Assembly (NCBI GenBank): GCA_013433145.1
Contig: CM024168.1
Coordinates: 13,818,868-13,882,867 of the forward strand
Source: Ascaris suum
Lineage: Eukaryota; Nematoda; Chromadorea; Rhabditida; Ascarididae
Reading direction: 5' to 3'
Length of the DNA stretch: 64,000 bases
Shown here: piece after piece, positions 27,401 through 47,987 of the stretch
Layout of the letters: every line of letters begins with the position of its first letter
Numbering within the stretch: the stretch's first letter is position 1
Position numbers and translations under genes: made by a program
Notes under the pieces: generated by a model
Seen by the model: the letters and a program-made list of their open reading frames with translations, nothing else
Database searches by the model: none
Told to the model about the DNA's origin: nothing

Positions 27401-30400
27401 TTTTATTTCTTTCTTACGAGAAAAGTGCAAAATCCACTTTATATATCCACGTAAATTTTTGGGGATTTAATGAATATGTTTATCAGTTCTGCGAGCAAAT
27501 ATTTTTGTTTGGGCGGAGAAATGAGGAGTGCTGCTGATGAGATGTGGAAGCAGTTGATTTAATGAATGACGTTTATTACGATTCGTTCGTCAGCTTTCCG
27601 TATCGACGTTTTTTCTTATTTTACAGTAGGCAAAGCCGTTGCGCGGAAAACCGGGAATTGTTGAATAAGGTGGCACATCCCCGAATTTTGGAAATTCTCC
27701 AATGAAACCGAGCAAAAAATGCTGTAATGGAGAGGGTGATGGTGGATTTATAACTTAAAAAAGAGAGCATGTTAAAGAGAATACTCATAAAATCTCAGTT
27801 GAAAGTATATCAATAATTGCATCTATCGCCTATAAACAAAACGTCTTTAGAGAGTGTTATAAACAAAACTTCTTTGTAAGTGTAAATGAAGTGATCGAGA
27901 GGGAAGCAAAATCAGCGATAGAGACCCAGCGGCGTGTTTCAGAGGGGAATTACTCCTGCTTTTTTGTCGCATTCAGTTCTTGTTTGCCTCATCCCGGTCC
28001 AGATGATCGGTTTGTTTCTAAACTGAGTGTTTGAAAAAATTGTTTTAAGATGCTTCACATGCCATTATGTTTTAAATCTCCTGCTTTATGTTTTAAACAC
28101 GTTTATCACATGCGGTGGTGTTATTGACTGAAGTAGTTTGACCTCGAGAACTTGAACTAAGCGATAATGGGAGAAAATCACGATTTTGCGTTGAACAAAC
28201 GCTACCCATTCTTGCAGCCTTATTCGCAACATAGTCACATTTCGAGTGTGACCGCACATTTTAGAATGTAGCCGATGAAAATCTGTGTACTAAATTCTTC
28301 GCGGTAGAGTTCAGTCTCCCACCTCTCACCTCTAGTTTCTGGATCTAAGCATAGCAGTATATGAGCGTTTTGCAGAAGGGTGATGAAAACGAGGAACCAC
28401 CGAAAATGAATGGCGATTATCAGCAGAACGAGGGTGAGGCACAGAAGTTGCCTACCGTTCGCAGTACGCCGCATGCAACTACGAGACGAGCAATTGCAAA
28501 AAGTTGTATGAGGTTCAGGGTGTGTTTTGGTTACTGCTGCGTCACTCAAGCTTACATATTTTATCTGTTGTTTGGATACCATATTTGTTATCGATTTATT
28601 TATTGTCATAGGAAGACGGAGATGAAATGACTTCTAAATTTGGGGTCTGCTCGCTTTAGCTTGTGTATAATTCTAGAAAAAATTTCCCAGTATAGCTGAA
28701 ATTTGTTTCGATTTCAACATCACTTGGGTAGTGTGGTATTAGCATTGGTCTAGTGATGCAAGCTTTATTTATACAAATATAAAAGAAACTGCTCGCGGGT
28801 AATGAAAAAATTGTAGTAATTAATGCAAAACGACAAAGCAGTCTAAAGACATAGATGGAAGACGAGGCAACGTAAATCAAAGTCGACAAAGTTAAGCATA
28901 CATTCAAAATGTCGGCGTTTGAAATAAAGAGGGCAATTTTAACAGTAGAAACGTTTTGAGGATCGAATTATCAGACGGAAAACTGTGTTCAGTTTTTGTT
29001 TGCCGCTAGTTGCTTGGGAAATATTCTTTCTTAGATACTTTTGAGGGTCTCTTTGGAATGGCTACAATTTCGGTGAGTAAAGATTTGAAGCTTTTTTTGC
29101 AAAATTAGCTAACCAGATTAAAGGAGCCTTTGCAAATGAAATACCCAATACTGAAGAGCACATATCGTGGAATCTTCTTAGTATTATTCTCGATTAATCG
29201 AACAATTTTTCCACTTTACAGATGGCTTCGACCGATACGATTATGAAATTGAAAATGAAAATATTTGAGAGGATTGGTCAGACGCCAAGCGATCAGCTAA
29301 TATATTTAAATGAACGCCTTCTCATGGACACCGTAAGTTGACATTAACTCTCGTTTTACAGTTCAACGATGGAAAATTATCAAAATGCTTGATGATTAGA
29401 TATTCATCTGCGATTAGCGATTGAGCAGTTGAAATGTCACCTTTATGGGCATTGATTGAAATGAAAGGTTAGGTACGGGTTACAGTGCAATAGCTCATTG
29501 ATGCAGAGGTTGCTTTGCCAAGTTGAAGAGTAAGCGAAGTATGGCATTCTTTGTGATCAACGAACTTAATAGTACTGAGTTGTTCAACAAAAGGGGGAAA
29601 GAAGATTGTTCTCGAAGTTTATCATGTTGGGACATCGTAGCGTCGGCTGCAAGGCTAATCAAGTGAAAGTCGAATATGGACATACAAGCGGCTGATTAGC
29701 AAAATAGTTCCAAGCCGCTGTTCTTCTTCATAGATCTTATTATCAATTTTTCACATTGCTAGAATTCCTTATAGAGAGCTGTGCTTCCTAAACTTTCTTT
29801 GTGATCAAAAAGACACCCAGCAAGCACAAACGCTCGCATTCTAGATGTCTTGTCAATGGGCACCTGAATCAGGGGTTCAGGTCAGGAGAGGAGAGGTAAA
29901 AGGCGATCGCCGTCCCTAACAGGTTTTAGGCAATATTTAGAGAGATGAAAAGGTCGCAGCAACGTAGTAAACGAGCACCATTGCAAAAGGAATTTCATTC
30001 ACTCCTGTGTTAATTTTTGCAGCTGCTTCCTTGCCTCTGAATTCCACTGTTTGTTTGCTTTAAGCCCTAAGCATTCTTCCTTTTTCTAGGTCTGTTGTAT
30101 TTAATTCGTTTGCTTCATGTAAAAATTTGTGTGTAGTCCGTTTTTCATTCCGGAACAGTTCGTGTGAGATGAAGCTAGGATTGTCCTCAATTTCCGTATC
30201 CTGGATCTTCTTAATTTTTCCATTTATTGGAGAGGCTGGGAAAACAGCCAACAATGATGTGTATGATTTCGATGCTAAATTCATTCGTTTTGCGTCTAAT
30301 TCATAAGGATTGTCGATAAACAACTCGAATATAGTAGAACAGTTGAATTGGGACTTCTGAACCGTTAGTCGTCAATCGCGGTTAATGCTAAAAACGCAAC

Positions 30401-30729
30401 AATGGTTGCGTATGGTTCTTTGTGGCTAAACGAGTAAGCTCCTTCGAGAAGGGCAATTTTCTTGAGCCGATGGGTGCTTGCGTTTCGAAATTGAAGTTGC
30501 TGACTCGTTAAAAATACGAAATTTTGTGATAACCGAGTATTTCACGTATTGGTTCTGCAGGATATCTGATGCGTTGATCTTGCAGGAGACACTTGGTGAG
30601 GCTCGTATCGATCCTCATGAATTGGTCGTTCGCCCACTCACTTTAATTGTTCAGTACGTTGGCGACATTCAGATTGAGCCGCGACGTCTCGAGCGAGGGT
30701 TTGCCGACACGGCACTCTCACATGATTAA
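7170..30729 (+). CDS. usp-48: Ubiquitin carboxyl-terminal hydrolase 48 (USP48-type deubiquitinase), about 31 exons
   Basis: A cysteine protease that removes ubiquitin from proteins; the human orthologue is mainly nuclear and acts on targets including histone H2A. Exons by frame and phase: 7170-7229, 8106-8212, 8976-9165, 9985-10134, 10700-10861, 11763-11902, 12278-12391, 12583-12763, 13259-13438, 14200-14313, 15588-15710, 16398-16478, 16940-17023, 17182-17363, 17788-17901, 18695-18851, 19359-19469, 20260-20319, 20934-21041, 21626-21701 (tentative), 22399-22574, 23048-23213, 23552-23709, 24816-24982, 25535-25637, 26543-26680, 27293-27393, 28355-28519, 29035-29072, 29222-29332, 30586-30729. The start ([12 protein letters not shown]) aligns with the human N-terminus and the end ([10 protein letters not shown], stop) with human GFKGTGLLGH. 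Human USP48 is 1,035 residues; this is near 1,300, the excess lying in acidic Ser-rich linkers. Weak joins: donor 17024, exon 25 to 26 and exon 28 to 29 (phases do not close), acceptor 13259. Confidence 0.93.
17902..18694 (+). other. Probable GC-AG intron in usp-48
   Basis: Exon 15 reads in frame to AAAAG and is followed by GCAAGC at 17902, the usual form of a GC-type 5' splice site. No GT lies in the stretch before the in-frame stop. Joining to acceptor GCAG at 18691-18694 restores a split Arg codon (AG plus G) and gives EKAKR then [11 protein letters not shown], matching the human protein in order. Confidence 0.7.
21374..21457. repeat. (AT)n microsatellite followed by a hairpin
   Basis: Pure TA/AT tract of 84 bases in a usp-48 intron. 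Immediately 3', 21457-21478 and 21486-21507 are inverted copies (22 bases, one mismatch) around a 7-base loop, TTCGCAT; the inner arm begins CACAGGTCGAATGTGG. Confidence 0.95.
22800..23530. repeat. Diverged repeat pair in the two introns around usp-48 exon 22
   Basis: About 22840-22985 and 23345-23485 are recognisably the same sequence: both have GATGC(C/T)AACA, then CGCACTCTTTGATTTG and a shared end GGATTG(T/C)TCGAT followed by GC(A)-GCTGAAGTT-like sequence. The copies differ by substitutions and small indels. Exon 22 (23048-23213) lies between them. I do not recognise the family; it could be an interspersed element inserted twice or a local duplication. Confidence 0.7.
28355..30729 (+). other. 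usp-48: C-terminal ubiquitin-like region of USP48, exons 28-31
   Basis: [14 protein letters not shown] (exon 28) matches human IRRSMRHRKVR just before the ubiquitin-like fold. [14 protein letters not shown] (exon 30) aligns with [27 protein letters not shown] with LSIDGKILSDD, and [14 protein letters not shown] (exon 31) with ATLGTLGVIPESVI, then the conserved tail. Exon 29 (29035-29072) gives [11 protein letters not shown] and fits human ALLVSA in position, but needs the preceding exon to end with one extra base, so its 5' join is unresolved. The acceptor of exon 31 is TTGCAG at 30580-30585. Confidence 0.85.
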
Positions 30730-31548
30730 GTTGCCGATAAGGGAGAAGAGGGATGGATCTTGTCTAGATGCTGTTGGTGACGTCGAGGAGAAGGATATAG
30801 GTGGGAGTACTCAAGCTGTTGGGCAAAAAGAGGGAGAGGAAGTTGGAAGAGCATGGCGACTTATTGGGATTTGTATCCGCTATATCAGATTTGCTAATAG
30901 TTTTCTGTGGGGCCAGGTTTCCTCAGTGGAGATGCTAAATGAGTGGGGAGGGATAGATGCCGAAGGTCACTGTTTTTAAACGCTTGCTTTAAATTGTCTT
31001 ACATTATTCACTGTACAGTACGGAGCTATACACTGAAGTGCCTTGCGTTTTGCTGTTCATTTGATATCAATATTAGTTGACTTATTTCCTATGTTTCGTG
31101 TTTTTGCCCTGGAGGCAACTATATGTCACTTCAGAGTTAGAAGCCTGTTCCGCCGTTGTTTTATAGCAGTTACCACTAAAAATTGACCGCCGATATCGCA
31201 CTCTTTGTGGGTTTTATGCATATGTTGGCTATTTTATAGTGTCTTCCTATTCATTTCATCGAAATCGTTTGGCATTTTTTCCTCTAGCCACATTCTGCTT
31301 CACTGGTGGGTGTGGAGGCAATATAAGCAGACTGTTCGATGCTTCTGGTAAGGGGAGGGAAGAGAAGCGAAGAACGATGGGTAAAATGTAAGAATACCCA
31401 CACCAGTTACTTTGGAGACAAGTTGTTTTAACGAAATTAAATTATGCGTTTATTCATTTCGATTCACCTGATTGTTCACGTGCTCTTCACATGATTTTTT
31501 CCTGCTGTGGACTAGTGGACAGTCTCAGCTAACCTTTGAGAGCATCGT

Positions 31549-31680
31549 CTGTTTGTTTACTTTGATGGATGGTCACCCGACTGAAACCTGCAAAAATACA
31601 TCTCAGACACCCATAATTGACCTGTAATGTTTGTTTACTTTAATGAGTGGTCCCCTTGACCGGATGCTGCAAATCCGTGT
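31549..31680. repeat. Diverged direct repeat, two units
   Basis: TGTTTGTTTACTTT occurs twice about 80 bases apart (near 31552 and 31629), each followed by a related stretch, GATGGATGGTCACC and AATGAGTGGTCCCC, and then a CCGACTGAAACCTGC / GACCGGATGCTGC-like part. Function unknown. Confidence 0.6.
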
Positions 31681-34600
31681 TTCCAATATTCGTAACTGAC
31701 GATGTGATTGGCCATGCAACTTGGAGCACTTTCAAAGCATTCTTGCTGGTTGCAATGTGTGTTGCAACTGATGATCGTTGAAGCTGCCTGCATGAAGTTT
31801 CATCTCAATTTTCGTATCCCAGTGTAATCTCGTTGTGTGATTCGTTTTGTCCTTTTATTGGCTGTTTCTTTTCTTATATTATTATTGCTTTTAAGGTCAA
31901 TCTTTTATGATCAGTGCTGTCGTTTTACCACTTGTATTTATTGTTTTATATGTTGCCATGATAAAGTGTGGTATTACATGTGAGGTTTTCAATTGTTAAG
32001 GTGAAATAAATTAAAATGTTATATTGTATGCAAGAGCATAGGAAATCTCTCTAAGTTGGCAATACTGTTTTTAGATATGTGTTTCTGTTGAATGCTGTGT
32101 TGCTCTGAAATCATATCTTTGCAGGCAGCTCGCGTATTTCTTGCTATTATTGCTATTTATTGGCAAGTCGATATAATGGGATGGGAGTTATGTTTGCAGT
32201 GGGGACTCAATCAAGCGGGCTTCTATTCTCAATTCTGGGGTAAATCTTGCCTAGTTGTTTAAGTCAATTGAAAAGACACGAAAAAATTCTTGGAGAAAGA
32301 CATGGATATGATGGTTTATGTGATTAGCCTGAGTGGTTTTTTGTATTAATTCCCTTGCCTTCAGCTGTAATCATATTGGTATATGAAATGTGCAAACGTT
32401 GTGTCGCTATGTATGTTGGCAACCCCTTCATTGCTTTTCCTTTTCCTGAAAGAATTTTCTATTCGTTGTGGCAAATAGGTGTTGATTTCAACTCTTTATG
32501 TTCCTTTTTTTCCACTGCTTAAAAATTAGCATCTGTTTCTTCGTAATATTCAACGGCCTTTTTTATATGATGCCTCTATTGGGAAGTGCCGATCGAATGC
32601 ACATTCGAGATCTGTATGAAGACATCGCTATCACTGTGTCGTAACCATCTTGCGATGAGTCTCTACCTGTCCGAGAAATGTTGCATAAAATTCGCAATTT
32701 CATTTGGAGTAGTTTACCTGACATTTGCGCCGCCGTTTACATTTTCACGTTAGAGAGAAGGACGTTTATTGAGCTACTGGTTTGTTATAAAAAGCGTCGA
32801 AACCATGCCCCCCCCCCTCTCCCTCTCTTCCATCCCTCTCCCTAGTTAAATGTTCAAGGTGCAAGTCTCATGGCGTGGCTTCATTCTGTTTGGTTTATTG
32901 AAGTGTAATGTTCTCCAATTTGCATTTGTTACTGTTTTTGCATTCTTAATTACATTAGTCCAATGCCATTATGGGGTTTCTATTCTGTTGTCGAAATTTT
33001 CTATTTGTTAATTTCATTGTGCGTTTAGTTTTTTATCGGTACAATGTGAGTCAACCGTACGAATTCTCTCAATTCATCATATTTCCTACACATAGAATGC
33101 AGTTGAGGAAACCGTCGTTCTCTGCACTGATCATCGAATCGAATCGCCCAAACTGTCTCATTTCTGCTTATCGGTTCATTTCCAACTAGTAGGTGATCGG
33201 AAGTGTAAATTTATTTAGCTGTTGATGAATTGTTCGGATTTTTTACATCATTATTTTCTACAATCAAATCTAAATAGTGCGCTATTCATTGTGCACGAAT
33301 AACTTAGTGAACTGATGAGATATCTGTTGGTAAAGGTTTATATCAGTTCGAGTAGACTTGCATATTGCATGGTTTAATATGGCTTTTATCATTTGAATAT
33401 TATTTGCTGATGAATCGAGTAACTGTCTAAGAGTTGCTCCTGTAATTTGTAATCATACGTTTTTTTCATAGCATTGAAATAAAAAATTCTTGTGATTGCA
33501 TGGATGGCGGATCAACCGTTCATTATCGATTGGATCCGTTCTGCTGGTCCTTATGTACTGTTTGTTCAACAGATTAAGTGAGGAAAGTCAGAGGACTAGG
33601 CAAGGTATCAACGAGTTCTGGCTGCGATCCTGACTAGGAAATGATTTTATAAAATAGGGAGTGGTCGGGTAAGGCGTTTTTAATTCGTTTATCAAGGGAC
33701 CAAAGTCTTTTTCCTTTGGTTGCTATTCTATTCTTGCAGTATTTCATGACAGTAGGATTTTATGGTTCAGTGTATGGACGGCACTTGTTTCTCCACGTGT
33801 TTAATTTGCAAATTTTGCATCGAGCACAGTCCTTTAATTATCAACGACTTCCATCCAGTCGGTTGGATTGCTTTTCGCTAAATTTACTAAGCTGGATTTA
33901 CGTACATGTTTACTAAGTACCAAGCCATCATAGATTCGCCTTATCTCATGCTGCAATTTCTGATTAAACTGGATGAGCACTACTGTGTTGGTATGAATAT
34001 AAATGCTTAAATATTGGTGTGCATCGATAAATAACTGCTTTTTGAAAGTCGAAACATCAAACATTGAAGACTACTGTCGCCGGACTGCCAATTATTCAAG
34101 GAGCGATTTGTTTGAATGGGAACAGAGATTGAAAAGAACGAAGATGGTGGAATCGGGTGCGAGGATTCGCAGTCGAGGAACCACGCAGAATAACAAAGGC
34201 ATTCTTATACTGCAGGCGCGACGCTGGGGCCTACAGAGTCATCGTGTTGAAGAGGTGGACAGGATGGGAATGAAGTGCTGACAGTGTGCAAATTGGCGGA
34301 GAACTCTCTCCGACGCACAACAAGAAATGGGTTTGTCAGCATGAGAAGCAGAGAAGTGTAAGCAATATAGCAGAGAAAAACCACTGAGCTATATGCAAAA
34401 GGAATAGTCGATGCGTGGTCGTTTCTGACAACTCATCTTCCTAGAGGTTTGAGAGGAGTGGAACTCGATGATATAAAAGTTCCAGAAACTAGGTATGAGA
34501 AGAGGATGGCCCCATACCTTCATGAACCAGGCATAAGACTAAGTGGATTTATTGAGGAAACGGCTGCTTATCTTGTTGCATTCGATTGCTCTGAATTTGC

Positions 34601-35050
34601 CATTTTTAGCTGATTACTTCCGATAATCGCAGAATATATTGCCGAGAGGATTCTGGACCAGCTAATGTCAGAGGTCCGAACGTGTCAAGTGAAGGGGAGG
34701 GGAGGGAGGAGTCTGCGGATAAATACAGCTACATCGACGGGCTCGAGTGGTGAAACGTTTCAGTGGGGTTATGATGGGTGGAACGTCACCACCGAGCCTT
34801 AGACTTCTGGAGCCGTTTTCTCGTTGTTTTCTCATATCAAGAGCCTTCTAGCATCTGAGACTCTAACCTAACTGTAGTTCTCACTTTAAAGCTAGTACAT
34901 CTGCGAATTTAAGTTCATACACAGAGAGTAGTCCGAGGTTTTTGATTTCCATTCTGTGCCATCAAATCTTTAAGTGCAAGGAGACCGTCGCACTGGATAA
35001 CTCAACAGTGCATTAAGGCCGCTTGCATTTGCGTGTATGTATGCACTTGC

Positions 35051-35158
<108 letters not shown>

Positions 35159-35403
35159 GAGAGTTGATGGGATGCAGCTGCACTTCTACAACCTTCTTAC
35201 TGAAAGCTGTAGAAGTGCAGAATATGAAGATGCTGCAGATTGTGTTTTCTTTTTTTGTTAAATGTGTGGTTTGGATATTCGAATCGCTAAGGCCTGAGCA
35301 GGTATTCATTTTCACTTTTCGTTCCAGAAGTATCCTTCGCATACAAGAGGATGTTGTTGCAGTACTAAACTTATTCTGTGAGCGAATGCAGCTGTTGTAG
35401 GAT

Positions 35404-43649
<8,246 letters not shown>

Positions 43650-44989
43650 TGCAAAAATTTGTGAGTTAACATGAAACTATCCGTGCCGACATTTGGAAAT
43701 CGTAGAAAGGGTTTTCTTCAAATGCGATATCGAAAGAAGTGTTTCGGATATTCTCTTCCGAAAGCATTACCATTAAGAAGTTTTAAATGCTCTCTTTTGT
43801 ATCGAGAAATATCTACAAATTGCCTTTGTCATTACTGCCAGTTGTTTAACTGTTATCCGACTGCATGTGCTGAATTGTGCTGATCAATTAAAAGTTGATA
43901 ATGATGGAAAGATATGAGAAATTCTGGGAAAAGGAAGAAAGCTTGTAAAAGACGAGAAACGATTTACTTCTATTTATTCACTTGATTCAGTTATTATTTG
44001 TACAACACATCAATAATGCAGTGGAGTCGGTCTTTTCGAAGTGCATTTTTATTAATTTGCAACTATGATTAGAGGGGATCTATTTGGACATGAGTGGAAT
44101 AAAGCGAGGTGGGGGACGTTCCATGGAAAAAAATCCTCAAAAAACGCTGATTGCAGGAAAAGTTGTTATTGGTTTATATTAAAGGATTTCTAATGGGGAG
44201 AAGCAACCGATGGTCGTTCGCATCATCTCTTTTTGTGCTGATAAAGCACATCATTGTTCCCGTCAATGCAGTAGCGTTACAATGACCGTATTGCATACCA
44301 TAATGAGTTCAGCACAATATATACAGTTGTTAATCGTTATAAAGCTGTCGTAAGTCCTGCCACTGTTGTTTTGTTCATTCCTCCACTGATGGCTTTTGTT
44401 TAAAAAGCGTCCAAGGCCTGTCGTTTAATGCCAAAATGAATATAGGACCAATGTGATGCCATATGGTGAAGCACTTCAGAAAGTCTTTCGCAGATATGAC
44501 TTATGTTTTGAAAAAAAAAGAAGAAAGTAATCGCTTCTTGCGCTGGTTTGGACGAAGGAGGCAGCAAAATAGGGAACTAAGAGGGCCGGAAGTGTGACAA
44601 AGCTGGGAGGGTTGGGTTTTGGACGACGCAGACTTCAGGAAAACCTTTTGTTGTTTTGTTGCTGTTGTGGGAGCTTCACATTTTCTAGGCTTTGCATTGA
44701 AAAAAAAGTTTGATCGTTTTTCATTCTAGAAAAGGACTTTCTTTACTCCCGAGCCTTTACCCTCACCTCCAGTGATGAGATGGGTCATACGTGAATTCAA
44801 CCCAACTGACAGTACTGCTGCTTTATGTGCCTACGTAAATAATGCAGCTTTAAGTATCATAAGAACAAGAAATTATAATAGCACATAAATGAAGCATAAA
44901 GGTTTAGAAGGGCAAAACTTGGATAGGTCGATTGTGAAACCTTTATTTCGCGAGCAATATTAAGAACACTGGAAAGTGAAGCACAGTCG
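43650..44989. other. mrps-30 3' flank, no gene recognised
   Basis: Holds the 3' UTR of mrps-30. An AATAAA word at 44098-44103 is about 450 bases past the stop and could be its poly(A) signal, but this cannot be decided from sequence alone. No open frame of quality was seen. Confidence 0.45.
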
Positions 44990-46570
44990 ACATCAATTAA
45001 ACATAGTTGCATAGATTTCACCGAGATCGATGTGCTTTAGACGATTAGTGAGTGCAAAGACACTAGATGCTGAGGGAACATCAGCAGTAATGACAACACT
45101 GTAACGACCAGAAAAGGGAAACAATCGTAGCTCAGTTGAAAGCTTTGAACTCGTGAATGAAGCTATAAACTCAAAACTGCGATATTCAGCGGATTTTGGA
45201 TCGAAAGTGCACTGACATGTTTCGTAGTTCTGATTGTATAGATCTGCAAAACCTTTCGAAAAGATGTCCTTGTGAAACATATTCGTATATTATTCGACAT
45301 CTCTGTTTCTCATTTCAAAAACGGTGACCAAACCCGACAACCATATTCAAGAAGAGACGATAATAGATGATGAGGGATTCTTTAAACATTCGATGCGGCT
45401 ATGCTGAATTGCAATTTGCCACCTTAAACACTCCATCTCTTACAATGGCTCCTCCAGTGGAAAGACTTATCAACAAATATTCGAATGGAATTGGCTTACG
45501 AATTAAAACATCGAAGATTGCAAGGAGCATCCATGCTTCAAACCAGTACGCAATAACTGAAATTTTCACTGTTATTGCGCGTTAGACCATTGGGCAAGAC
45601 GATCTAAACCATATTGAAGCTCCTCTAAGTCTAAAACAGAGTCCCTGATCGGTCCATAAGTTTTTGAGTCTTCAGTAAAGAAAGTGCAGGCTACGACTGG
45701 TCGGACCGACCGTGACATCATTCAGCTACGCTAAGAATAACATGGGCCCATTGCGTACCGTGAGGAATGCCACTAATAAATACAGATAGGGAAAGGGATT
45801 CAACCACCCAGAAAACAGCGAATCCAGATTAGAAGCTTACTCAGTATACCGTGGGAGGACAACTTAAAAGTTTTATGACTGAGAGCATCAAGTGCATTGC
45901 CATAGTCGACATGCATAACATTAGTCTGAGTTCAATCATTCAGCCCCAACAGTTCAACGACTGTTGGGCTTCTCTTTAAACAACCAAATTGGTTTGAGCT
46001 GGATAAGGTGTTACGAACGAAATGATCGTAAAGTGGTTCGCGAACGATTACATCCATGGCTTTGTGCGTCAGTGATGCTAAGGAAATAGGTATGTGGTTG
46101 AAAGTTTCATATAAAGGTGATTTCTTGAATAATGAAATGACTCTTGCAATCTTCCAAGAGGAAGAAGTCATAGGAAATTAAGATGAAAAACTGACAACGA
46201 ATAACAAGTACTATCCGAGATCCGCTTCAAGACAAAAAACACATCCAGAGTGGAAGCTACTTATCACTTCGGGGGCTGATAGCGTTATCAACGAGATCAT
46301 GAACGCAGATTGTCGACCAATTTTAGACTGAGAATCAACTCGCCTCGTCGGTACTATCTGCACAGGCCATAAATAATGAAACCGAGGGAGTGATATTCAG
46401 TGTAGAATGCATTGAATTCGATAACGGCATTGTGTATCCATAAGCCAGTTCTCATCTCTATTAGAGAGCCTCTATTTTGAAAGCTTCCGGCGACGCATTC
46501 ATGAAGTAGTTCAGATCGGAGGTTTAAAACAGCTAATCCCTTTTCAAGCGAGTAAGCCTACTGTGGAATT
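44990..46570 (-). mobile_element. Decayed CR1-like non-LTR retrotransposon (LINE), reverse transcriptase remnant
   Basis: Minus-strand translation, read through stops and frame changes, follows the reverse transcriptase order of CR1-type LINEs. Near 46570-46370 come RLTRLKRD, NASPEAFKIEAL and VIEFNAFYTEY (the region before the RT core). At 46171-45932 come SSSWKIARVISLFKKSP, FNHIPISLASLTHKAMD and LSSSNQFGCLKRSPTVVELL (RT fingers). Then HVDYGNALDALSHKTFK and SKLLIWIRCFLGG (palm, with Asp-Tyr where active copies have the acidic Asp-Phe), WHSSRYAMGP, SKTYGPIRDSVLDLEELQ and LDRLAQWSNAQ, and a C-terminal part at 45280-44993. The catalytic YxDD box is not recognisable and several stops interrupt the frame, so it cannot be active. 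No endonuclease domain or target-site duplication was identified. Confidence 0.75.
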
Positions 46571-47987
46571 TGAATATGCAGCAGCCATGCGCCTCGCTCA
46601 AATAGCTGGGATGGAGAAAATATCAGTAAAACAGCGATCCAGGTAATATTCATATGCATGCATTCATCATCGTCTTCCACTTGAACACTTCAATCTGGCA
46701 ACTGTTTTAGCTGCTTACAATGCAGGAACAGGGCGTTGTGTTGCTGTTTTCTACTTTTCCAGGGAATTTTCTTCAAACAATGTCTCTGTCAGCGTATGTG
46801 TGTTTATACGTCGGAATTTTAGTTCACGAACTGCTGGTGGTGACGAAAATTGATCGGTTTAATCACATCAGAGACGACACTGGATTACACCAATGATGAC
46901 GCATTACCCGATTGTACCAAGGATAGCTGTCTTTATTATCGCTTCAAGCAATTCATTTTTCCACAATATCGGCAAAAATGATCTCCATCATCCTAAGATA
47001 CAAACGCAGCAACTCAAAGCATCATTTTCGGAATAACTGCTCCATCAAGGTGGTTACTTTGAATCGAAAAGGCGGTGATTGCAACCTGTCACCTATAAAA
47101 AGTAATGGCGACCGCTCTTCACCTACAATTGCAAAAAGAAGTAAAGGCTGGAGTTGTTAAGAGATGGGACTGACTTCTCGAAATTCACCAAGGCCCCGTT
47201 GATTCTGCGCAGACTCGAAACTCTTCGAATAGCTATCGCTTAAACAAATCTGCCACAAAATTAGCATATGAAAGACACCCCTTCTCAAATAATTAAGGCC
47301 TTATCTTTGCCGCAATTTCAAAAATGCACAATTTGCATTTTATGCTTCCTTTTATTCAAATTTTGTGGGTATATAAACGACATCTTGCAGAGGTAAGTGT
47401 GATTTGCCATTTGCATTGTCTTACTGTGCGGACAACTGTGGAAGGAACGCTGTTCTCTTCCGCTGATTTCGATGTTAATGAGTCTCAGCATGGGTAAGTC
47501 TACATGTTTCAGTAGGACATATATTCTAGTTCATGTTTGAGCTATTATTGTGGCTAAGGCCATTTCTCGTCATTCCTTTCTCATTTACCCCTCTCCCCCG
47601 ATTGCCCTCTTCGCCGCCTACCTTGTGGTTTCATCCAACTTCCTTCCTTTCGGGTAAAGAGTTATGATGTCGCGGTTCACTACTGTCATCTCCTTGAGGT
47701 TATACGACGAACAAATATGGTATTTCAAGTGTTGGTCTGAATTCGAACGGGAACAGTTGCATCTGCATTGATTCTAAGGCGATATTCGTATGTTTCATAG
47801 CACTTCCGTAAAAGAAATCTCCAAAGTTCTGATCATTCATTGCTCATTTTTGAAGTCGTCAGTCAATTTCTTGCTCACTTGGTCCACTTTCTTCTCAAGC
47901 TTTTCTTTCTCCACACGTATTATCACACTTTTTTCACTGGCATTTAATCTGAAGGTAAAATTTCCAGCTCTGCATAAGAAAATTTCA
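46571..47987. other. Region between the LINE remnant and the first mucin-like gene
   Basis: No recognised gene. Plus-strand open stretches with splice-like ends occur at 46427-46642 (partly antisense to the LINE), 46763-46795 and 47397-47494; they can be chained in frame for the first two but have no start, no continuation and no family match, so they are not annotated as exons. Confidence 0.4.

Noticed and set aside
30060..30323. Minus-strand 87-codon frame inside usp-48
   Set aside because: Lies in the last usp-48 intron, has no motif or exon chain.
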